A stretch of 36,350 nucleotides of DNA, from the NCBI RefSeq assembly GCF_000003815.2, contig NC_049992.1, positions 1,260,501 to 1,296,850 on the forward strand, written 5' to 3'. Source of the stretch: Branchiostoma floridae. Its lineage: Eukaryota; Chordata; Leptocardii; Amphioxiformes; Branchiostomatidae. The notes below the pieces were generated by a model. The model had not been told where the DNA came from, searched no databases, and worked only from the letters and a program-made list of their open reading frames with translations. Positions 28,759 through 36,350 of this stretch are shown piece after piece (the first letter of the stretch is position 1; each line of letters opens with the position of its first letter). A program made the translations under genes and the position numbers.

Positions 28759-31700
28759 CCACACACTCCGGCAGCAGCTTGTTCCTGATGAACCACATCA
28801 CCACCTGCAGGTGTTGGGAGATCAGCGTCACCACTGTCAGCTTCGTCTCAAGGTCCTTTAGGCCTGCAGGGACAAAAATCAACTATCAACATGACTGTAG
28901 ATTAAGAAACACATATGTTAGGCACTTTCAAAGGGTCTCTCTGGTTCAAAAGTGATTCATTGCATGTATCTATTTTCCTACATGAATCGACATGAACTTG
29001 ACAAGAAAATGGTCCAAAATGAAAGAGAAACTTTTGAGATTTCAAGCAGAAATCTGAAGCCACAGTGTCTACATGTACCTTGCTCAGTAACTGTTGAGGG
29101 TAGAAGTCAGGGGTAAGGATTTGGCCTACCTTACTTATTGGTGCTTGCTGGCTGCAGTGTCAGTGTGAGTGTTGAGGGTTAGTGTAAGGGTAAAATGTAC
29201 ACATTACGTACCTTGCTCAGTAGTTGGAGCCGGCTGCAGGGCCAGTGCCAGGGTTAGGGGGGAGGGTTAGGGGTGCAGGTTAGCGGATGATGTACCTTGT
29301 TCAGTTGTGGGTGCCGGCTGCAGGGCCAGCATTAGGGAACTGAAGGTTAGTGTTGAGGATTAGGGGTGAAGGTTAGTGGATGATGTACCTTGCTCAGTAG
29401 TTGGTGCAGGCTGCAGTGTCAGGGTTAGGGTTAGGGTTAGTGTACATGTAAGGGTTGATAGCTAGTGTATGACGTACCTTGCTCAGTTGTTGGAGCCGGC
29501 TGTAGTGCCAGCGTGTGAAACACTGTCACCATGTGGTTCAGCTGCAAAGCATGATGGTCCAGCAACTGCAAGGTCTGCTGGTCTAGGATGCTGCCGGACC
29601 CATCGTAGAGCGGAACACCTGACGGGACAACAACAACATAAACAACAACAACATCAGCTTGTGGCACGGACACTTTCAGTGCAGAGATTGCGTTCTAGCA
29701 GAGTTGCTGTTTTGCTGGACTAGTTTGATTACTAGAACAAGACATTCAGGCTTGGAGTCTCTATAATGGAAGAAAGCTCAAAACATGTTAGGGTGATCTC
29801 TGAGTTTTATTGATCTAACGCCACATGAATCGAAGTCAAAAAACCCTGTTTTAAAAGCAGATCACTGAGATAATGGTTAGACAATCTCTTGCTGAAAAAA
29901 ATGACTGCAACATATCTGAGAAAGAAGGAAATAAATGTGTGTGTTCCAACAAAATCATTATGTAAAATTTATACTTTGCATCGCATATAAACTGTATACA
30001 CTGTACAGGACTTACATGTTTTGTCGAGGGAAAACTTGATGGAGGCGACTTTGTTCCAGGCCCAGTCCAGCACAGTCCGAAGGGTGCAGCCAGCATGGGC
30101 ATACTCTGTAGGGAAGAGTACATGTACATAATTATACAGTGTGTATGTGTAAGATTTACATTCACATTATATAGTCTGGAGCAGTCAGGTGCAGCCAGCA
30201 TGGGCATACTCTGGAGAGGAGGGTACATGTACATACATGTGTAAGCTGTACATTATACAGTCCGGAGGGTACAGCCAGCATGGGCATATTCTGTAGGAGG
30301 GGGAGAGTACATGTCATGTAAATATAGTGTAAGATGTACATTCACATTATATAGTCCGGATTCTGCAGCCAGTAGTATTCTAGAACTTCGTAGAAGGGAG
30401 GGTAAATACACAACTTGTGGACATCATGGTGTGATGGGGTTAGATTTACTGTCACATACATTATACACTTATAATGGGTTTGTCTGGCGTAACTGCAGTA
30501 TGTTTGGCCCAGAAGCCAGAGGTCCCGGGTTCAAATCTTGTTATACTTGTAAATTTTTACAAGTATACTACCCGGTAGTCTATTTCACTGGCTGACATCT
30601 CTGTTATTAGGATCTTTGATGAGGACCTGAAACTAGCATAGAAGACTTGAAGACTGACCTCCTTCGGCCCACTGTGTGATGCAGGACGTCAGGAACCCGA
30701 CCAGGTTGTGGTCCAGCGCTACACTCAGCAGGGTTTCTCTCTGGGCAGTCTGGGATACAAAATACATTTTGAATTAAATACAGCATTAAATTTTATACTT
30801 CCAACTGCACACTTCCTGCTCACTCTCTTACAGATATCACTCAGTAGGGTTTGTCTCTGGACAGTCTGGGATACATCAAAATATGACATGAATACTGTTT
30901 CATTTAAAGTTGTGGGGATTACTTTCGCGGCTTTATGTCATCAAAGCTCTTTTAGCGGAAGAACCATTTTTTTTTTTTTTTTTTTATTCACATTTCTTTA
31001 AAGAGGATGAGACGGAAAGCAGACCCTGCTTATCAAGGTCTTCTCCTCATGTACATAGACAAAATAAAGACACACATACAGGACTACAAAACGCTAAATA
31101 ACAAAGGCAAGAGATAATGATAACGACATGAAATAAAACAACAAGGAATCAAATAACAAAGTGACGTGTAGCTGGCATACAAACTTAGAAGTAATCAAAT
31201 AAGGTTATAAATCAACTTAAACAACCTGTCTATTGAACACAAGACATAACTACATGAAAATAAACAAGGAATCAAACAACAGAGTGACATATGGCTGATA
31301 AACAAACTTAGAAATAATCAAATAAGGAAGAACCATTTGTTTTTTATCTATTAAATACAATACAAAATCTTTTATATTTTCTTTCTTCTAAAAAAGAGCT
31401 AGATTAAGTTCAAGTTGTATTATCAAGACTGTTTTTGTTCAATACAAAATTGTAATTAATCTTTAGATAACTACAAAAGTCACTCCAACCTAATATCACG
31501 ACCATCTTTTTACATTCATCATTGCACACACAACTGTCTATTTTTGTGAAACTACTACTACTACATGTACATCACATCATACACACTCACAAACACAACA
31601 CAAAGTGAAAGGATTGGATACAGAGTAGCCTGATTTGGTGGTGTGATGCGATGTGATACGATAAACTTGTGATTGACAGTGCTACAGGATGCGGGATGCA

Positions 31701-34700
31701 GGTGGATTTTAGCTGTGTTTGACTTTGTTGGATAAGTTTTAGTGACCGTTACTGACATAATGTAGATTCAGTGGTGCCCTTTACCAAGCTGCTCACCCAT
31801 GTAGTGCATTAGAAATTTTTAGTTATGGGGATTATACAGTGGATGTCCCAATGCTTTTGTAGTTGGGTTACCAGGTAGGAGGTGGATGGGTAATGGAGTG
31901 AAACGAGGGCATATACTTAATATGCATACACCATAGAGCCAACATGCTGAAGGTGTTACAGACATGTAAGAATTCTTCTCTGACCAATCATATACTGGAA
32001 AGGTTGGAGTGTGAGTAACTGACTGGGGACACCCTTCCACCACAGATTTTTATAACTAGTGTACTAAGTAGACTGGGGCTAACATAGCATAGATTGTAGG
32101 TACAATGTAGAACTACCTAATGAAAGTACAAATAGAAAGTAGTAGTATAATGTAAACTCAACAGTCACCAAATAAAGGGGTATAGATCGTGGGCAAGAAG
32201 GGATTGGATAAAGACTAATATTTCGCCTTATAAGTTATGTACATGAATGGATTATTACATCAAGAGGGAGGGAGGGGGTGTTAGTGTTGATATTTTACCT
32301 GGTCCCCCTTGTCAGTCTTATGTTGGGCTGCGCTACTGGCCCGGCCCTGACTGTAAACTCTGTGCAGCTGAGGACCAGGAGACAGAAGGGAAACAAACAT
32401 TGCAACAGAAACATATCACAAAGGAAATCAAAGGGGCCAAATTATACAGAAAATACACAGAAAATTCTCTTGGCTTTTTTTAACCGTCTATCCCTCTGCA
32501 TTTCTTAGCCTAGTATCCAGCCGTAATATAGCTCCCGTCTCTTCTCTCCTCAATTTCGAAGAGGAGAGAAGAGACTCTGGAGCTACATGTATATTACGCT
32601 GGATACTAGGCTAGTATTTCTCCCTTTGTGGAGAAACAGTCAATGGAAAGATACAGAAGGAAACAACACTGCAAAGGAAACAGACAAAATCAAAAGGAGT
32701 AATGATGCAGGAAAGGCACAGAATATTCTACTTAGGCTAGCTTGCATTCATTTCCTTCTTGCTCGCTCATTTTCCCTATTTCTCTTCACCTCTCTCTCTC
32801 TCTCTCTTTGTAGAAAGACATCAAATGAAAAATACAGAAAGGACACAACATCGCAAAGGAAATCAAAAGGGCGGAGATGGCTGTCCAGCATAAGGGGGCC
32901 TTATACACCAAGTGCTAGTTCACAACATGTGGACATGTACAAATCTATGACTCACCACAGCCATGTTAGCGGACCCCTCCATGTTCCTTGGCAGCAGCCC
33001 TGCGGCCAGACAGGCTCCCACGTGCTGATGGGGACTCAACATGGCCGACGGGCCCTGCTTACACAGGTCAGACAGAGCCTAAAGGGGGCAAGGGCAAAGT
33101 TAAGGTCAGACAGCATCTGCAGAGGTCAGGGTCAAAGTTGAGGGTAGACTGCACTTGCGGGGGTCAAGGTAGAAGTCAAAGTCAGACAACCCATGTAAGG
33201 GTCAAGGTTAGGATACAGGTCAGGCAATCCCTGCAGGGGTCAAGGTTAAGATAAAGGTTAGGCTAAAGGTCAGACCATGCCTTCAAGGGTCAAGGTTAGG
33301 GTCAAGGTCAGACAATGCCTGCAAGGGTCAAGGTCAGGGTAAAGGTAAGTGTAGAGGTCAAGGATAATGTGAAAGTCTAAGCTAAAATCAGGAGGTCAAA
33401 GATTATCAGTGTACACCAGATTAACAAATGAACATTCATTTCCTTGATAAGTATGGATGCGATTGTGTGAGGATGAACTTCCGTACATGTCAATGTTTAG
33501 ACATGGGAGAAGACTGGAACCCTCATGTTACTGTAGCATACCATTTCCCCCCTACTCAGCTATGGTACAGCCCAGTCGGGTCTACTTTGTATGCAATTAC
33601 GTCTTCTAATTCTTTTTATCATATTACAGAACATCATTTTATACCAACCATCATTTCTTAAAAAAACATGCCACACTATAACAATCTGACGTTGCTGCCA
33701 AAAGTCAAGTATATGATGATGTTTTCCCTACCTTCTTCTGTAGCCCGAGAAACTTGCAGTGCACCAGTCCTGTCTCCATCAAGCAAGCAGTGGCTACAGG
33801 TGTGGGGGAGAGTCTTATATCATCAACTTTGCCACAAAACAAAGTCAACTTTTCAGGTGTAGGGGACAGTCTCAAATTATCAACACTTCCACAAAACAAC
33901 ATCAAGTTGTCAAACACTGACTAAGCATCTTAAAGTGTAGAAGCTGTCACTCTTCCAAGACACTTGAACACTTGTAAGCATCCTTTTATTCTTCCAGACC
34001 AGGTTTGACTGCGTAAAACTAGTTCAGTGGTAAAAGGCTCACTGACATGCGCACAATGGACGAAATTGGCACTAACATATACCTTCAAAGTGCATGAGTT
34101 TGCTTTTCATATTTCTGGTTTTTAACCATACTTAAACCTCATCCTGGCGCAAAGCATTGATAACAATGCAAATTTCACAATGCTATCTCAGCACTAAAAA
34201 GACGAACAAGAATACCAGGATCACTGCAACCTAAGATATAAGTGATGAAATGAAACTTACAGAAGCTGAGCGCTGAGGGGAAGTAGAACTGGTCGGGAGC
34301 TGGGGTGACGTTGGACACAAACCTGGAGATGGACAGGGGGTCCAGAAACAGGTCCTGGAATAGAGGAAAATCTTCACATTAACTTCAATACCAAGGACAG
34401 AGACAACCTCAGCACCACATTTTCAGTACCATGGAGAGAGTCATTTCAGTACTAAACAGAGATGCATCTTCAGAATCAGAATCAGAATGATTTATTTGTA
34501 CAACTCCGCAGCCTTGAAGGCTGAATTGTGTGGTACATTACACTTCAGAACACATTTTCAGTACCATGGACAGATACCTTCAGTACCAAGGACGGAAATA
34601 TTTTCAGCAATGCAAAAAAATACTTATTTATCTATTTATTAGGAAATGTGACAAATACATTACACAGACTCACAGGCAGCATTGCTGATAATGGAGTCTA

Positions 34701-36015
34701 AAAAATACTTTTCTGTACTTAGGAAGTTACGTTGCTTTCGTTTGTATTGTAGTATATGTAATCATAATGGTATGAAAGAAAAACACATCAATCTATAAAA
34801 AAATGAATAAACATTGTAATGAAACAACAAGAATTGCCGGTAGACAGGGTTGGAATAAAACAGAGCTGTATCCATTAAGAGTACTTCAGACTGTGACGAA
34901 ATCCCGTGAAAAACAGACCTGTGGCCAAAAAAGCTGAAAACGTGGAGCTTGTTCCAGCTTCTAGTTTTTCCTGCGTTTTGATTGGATCCGGGAAGACGAT
35001 GTGAACGTGCCAACGAACACAATAAGTCTTATCCCTTAGGGTAAGACTTAATGCATTAGAGGGAAGATGTCTGAGGGTGAACTTCCGTACATGCCAGTGT
35101 TGAGACATGGGAGAAGACTGGAACCCTCGTGTTACTGTAGCATACCATTTCCCCCCTACTCAGCTATGGTACAGCCGGGTTGGGTCTACTTTGTATGCAC
35201 ATTCCCCCCTACTCAGGAATGGTACAGCCCAGTCGGGTCTACTTTGTATACAAAACCAATGACTTCTCTCTTAGATATTAACTAATCTTACAATGACCTG
35301 TTCAAGAATGCCTTTAACGTCAATAACACCTGACATGTGTATATGAATGACTAGCCCTGTATCAGCATTAACTTCCAATATGACAAATTCGTGTACTATC
35401 TCTGGAAACATATCAGAATGTTCCAAACTTATTAGTGCAAGTTTTCCATACCAGCATGACGTCAGGAGATGCAGTTTCCATGACATCCTCCAGAGAGAAT
35501 ATGGAGAAGAAGGGACAAGGCTCACCGAGGTCCTCTTGCAGTCTGTGGAGGAAGTGCAGCCACGCAAAATATCATTCTGGTTCATTGAACTGTAAATCTC
35601 AGTCTAAAAACTGAAAAATCTAGTAAAATTGCAAAATGTACTGAAATTCTCTTTTATTGGAGAGTTTTATTGTTTTGGACATAAAAACTGCCCAAAGTTT
35701 GGAACAAACATAAGTGATAATATTTCTAGAAACATTTTCAAAAAAAGGAATTAAAGTTCAACTTAAAATGCAAACTGTGTGTGGTACCAATATCTACTAA
35801 TATGATTCATTTGTTGTGACCTGCATCTGATCTGTGATAACCGTGATGTATTTGCACACTTAAACAAATTCAGCACCTGAAGACCACAGGCATCTGCGCG
35901 TGGTACCATCGGTTGATGTCGAACACAGCAAGGCTGCACTGGGACCGAGACATGGGGTCCACTGTAGCGCTCTCCCATACAAACACAGCAACGCTCAGGT
36001 CTGGGCCGTGCAGAA
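28759..36015 (-). CDS. AHCTF1: ELYS/AHCTF1-like nucleoporin, N-proximal block (9 exons)
   Basis: Exons in transcription order: 36015-35877, 35542-35452, 34354-34261, 33793-33732, 33054-32956, 30749-30659, 30105-30016, 29618-29478, 28863-28759; every junction is phase-compatible. The first exon (LAVFDINRWYHAQMPVVFR) resembles the end of the ELYS beta-propeller. Next come PCPFFSIFSLEDVME, CLMETGLVHCKFLGLQKK, HVGACLAAGLLPRN, LLSVALDHNLVGFLTSCI, TLRTVLDWAWNKVASIK, VPLYDGSGSILDQQTLQLL and LETKLTVVTLISQHLQVV, ending MWFIRNKLLPECV. This is the helical linker that precedes the ELYS domain. The N-terminal propeller blades must lie beyond 36350; I could not place another exon in 36016-36350. Exons at 29478, 30016, 30659 and 33732 have multiplied edges in the adjoining introns, and a minisatellite abuts the 32956 exon. 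Confidence 0.84.
28905..29477 (-). repeat. Donor-edge minisatellite of the 29478-29618 exon
   Basis: The exon end and donor (minus: GAGCAAG/gtac) recur at about 29087, 29212, 29294 and 29386, with a fragment near 29145. Each is followed on the plus strand by ggctgcag(g/t)g(c/t)cag and (a)gggttag words. Units are about 80-95 bp. The AG inside the copies is out of phase with the donor, so they are unlikely to be in-frame exons. The ggttag words make short telomere-like runs near 29425. Confidence 0.85.
29640..30015. other. ELYS intron, no gene seen
   Basis: AT-rich intron with an (aac)n-type run at 29630-29655 next to the acceptor. No coding frame or element recognised. Confidence 0.5.
30106..30375 (-). 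repeat. Acceptor-edge array of the 30016-30105 exon
   Basis: The first ~20 exon bases with the acceptor (plus: gcagccagcatgggcat(a)ctctg) recur at about 30190 and 30268, with a weaker trace at 30365. Each is followed by gta(c)atgtacat and ttatatagtc-type intron sequence. Copies are about 75-95 bp apart and hold only the exon start. Confidence 0.8.
30480..30545 (+). repeat. tRNA-like SINE head fragment
   Basis: tctggcgtaactgcag, then ggtcccgggttcaaatc: the same A- and B-box-like words and spacing as the SINE at 16250. No body follows. Confidence 0.5.
30770..30880 (-). repeat. One copy of the acceptor edge of the 30659-30749 exon
   Basis: The plus-strand block actcagtagggtttgtctct followed by ggacagtctgggatac at about 30839 repeats the exon start and acceptor at 30728-30757. 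On the minus strand the copy begins after tatcccag with an open TVQRQTLLSDI reading and is followed by a gtaaga donor. A 34-nt cryptic exon is therefore possible, but it would shift the frame (0 to 1). Confidence 0.75.
30960..32245. other. ELYS intron with retroelement-like tail, no gene seen
   Basis: A run of 18 T at 30967 followed by attcacatttctttaaaga, and caaaataaagacacac further on, looks like a minus-strand retroelement 3' end. Diverged direct repeats follow at about 31140-31195 and 31262-31325 (aacaaggaatcaaa(t/c)aaca, aaacttagaa, aatcaaataagg). No coding frame is supportable. Confidence 0.45.
32506..32613. mobile_element. 108-bp palindromic MITE-like element
   Basis: The left arm tagcctagtatccagc is mirrored by the right arm gctggatactaggcta. 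An inner G/A- and C/T-rich pair (gtctcttctctcctc and gaggagagaagagac) completes arms of about 48-50 bases around aatttcgaa-like centre sequence. The element would fold into one long hairpin. Located in the ELYS intron between exons 32956-33054 and 30659-30749. Confidence 0.8.
33061..33375 (-). repeat. Minisatellite abutting the acceptor of the 32956-33054 exon
   Basis: About five to seven diverged copies of a 45-60-bp unit with the plus-strand words ggtcagaca, tgc(a)ggggtcaaggt and gttaggataaaggt. The first copy starts six bases from the exon and includes the acceptor's ggtcagacag context, so it probably arose from the intron edge. Little or no coding sequence is inside the unit. Confidence 0.8.
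33470..33605 (+). repeat. Dispersed repeat, copy 1
   Basis: gaacttccgtacatg to gggtctactttgtatgca; the second copy is at 35070-35260. The two differ at scattered positions only. No coding frame and no terminal repeats seen; strand is arbitrary. Confidence 0.75.
33794..33912 (-). repeat. Two-copy intron-edge repeat at the 33732-33793 exon
   Basis: The acceptor-side intron (plus: caggtgtgggggagagtct, then atcaactttgccacaaaac) is followed by a diverged second copy (caggtgtaggggacagtct, then atcaacacttccacaaaac). Unit about 58 bp. Confidence 0.75.
34380..34720. other. ELYS intron with short repeats, no gene seen
   Basis: Several copies of a (t)cagtaccatggacag-type word at 34395-34600 form a loose minisatellite. 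A retroelement-like end (agaatgatttatttgtacaa) lies at 34486 and a run of A followed by tacttatttat at 34613. Confidence 0.5.
35070..35260 (+). repeat. Dispersed repeat, copy 2, with internal duplication
   Basis: Corresponds to 33470-33605. The last ~55 bases (ttcccccctactcag to gggtctactttgtat) are present twice here, at about 35148-35198 and 35202-35250, with two sequence variants. Confidence 0.75.
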
Positions 36016-36350
36016 CTGGAATATAGAGTAAGAAGAGTTACGACCTACAAGCCAGGATTTCAGAACAGCAAAGGGTTGCTATCTAAGTTTGCAGGCTCTC
36101 TGGCAGAGTAAGGTGTGAAAATGGAGCCAGCTGAATGCAGCAGGAATCAGGGTCCTGTAGACATGTACTATGTAGGCTGTTCATTACATTTTTCAGGACT
36201 CATTTCCCATACTGTATACTGAGAGAAACAAAACATTGCTCAGTAATCATTTACCAAAAGATTTTTCTCTCATCACAATCAAACATGGCGCCTGCTACTT
36301 TATGAATAACCATGGAGACAGCAATCTGGTCCAGGTTATTGACCTTATTT
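36016..36350. other. ELYS intron to the window edge, no exon placed
   Basis: The minus strand has an open stretch near 36260-36350, but its possible donor does not match the phase needed by exon 35877-36015. I therefore leave it unannotated. Confidence 0.5.

Noticed and set aside
29415-29445. ggttagggttagggttag run, telomere-like
   Set aside because: Only about three units, inside an exon-edge minisatellite that contains related ggttag words throughout. No long (TTAGGG)n array, so not an interstitial telomere.
32587-33141. 184-codon plus-strand reading frame
   Set aside because: It runs through the MITE-like palindrome, an intron, and antisense across the ELYS exon 32956-33054; no family signal.
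36255-36350. Open minus-strand stretch that might be another ELYS exon
   Set aside because: The candidate donor near 36250 leaves a phase that does not fit the exon 35877-36015, and the peptide does not resemble a beta-propeller blade that I recognise.

Overview
The window reads as invertebrate-deuterostome genomic DNA, most likely a lancelet (Branchiostoma, amphioxus). This is inferred from AT-rich introns, compact exons, abundant tRNA-like SINEs and a LINE fragment, fibrinogen-related (FReD) secreted proteins in tandem, and very many minisatellites whose units span exon-intron boundaries (the type called 'mirage' minisatellites at the amphioxus Adh locus, as I recall). There are no prokaryotic features. 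All gene models were built by eye from splice sites, reading phase and family resemblance; nothing was searched.

Layout. (1) A large minus-strand gene runs from 36015 down to 1305 and is incomplete at both ends. I recognise it as ELYS/AHCTF1, the nucleoporin that seeds nuclear pore assembly on chromatin. I placed 22 exons with canonical gt/ag borders, and every consecutive pair agrees in phase (2311 nt in total). Nine exons lie at 28759-36015 (last part of the beta-propeller and the linker to the helical domain). Thirteen lie at 1305-10630 (helical domain and start of the disordered tail). (2) The 18.1-kb intron between these blocks (10631-28758) holds three plus-strand, opposite-facing FReD genes. 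Two are TATA-box genes with identical structure, 11795-14649 and 15989-18336, each with two short leader exons and one FReD exon. The third is a multi-exon FReD gene at 20126-27094. (3) Mobile DNA: a LINE reverse-transcriptase fragment (1-560), a 1.08-kb TIR transposon (12649-13725), a 108-bp palindromic MITE-like element (32506-32613), several tRNA-like SINEs, and a dispersed repeat (33470-33605 and 35070-35260).

The outstanding property is that most exons of the ELYS gene and of the third FReD gene have had one edge (exon end plus adjoining intron) tandemly multiplied, from 1 to about 14 extra copies. In several arrays the copies keep splice sites and reading frame, so they could act as alternative or extra exons. 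In others the copies carry stops or frame errors and would act as decoys or poison exons. The two single-exon FReD genes lack such arrays.
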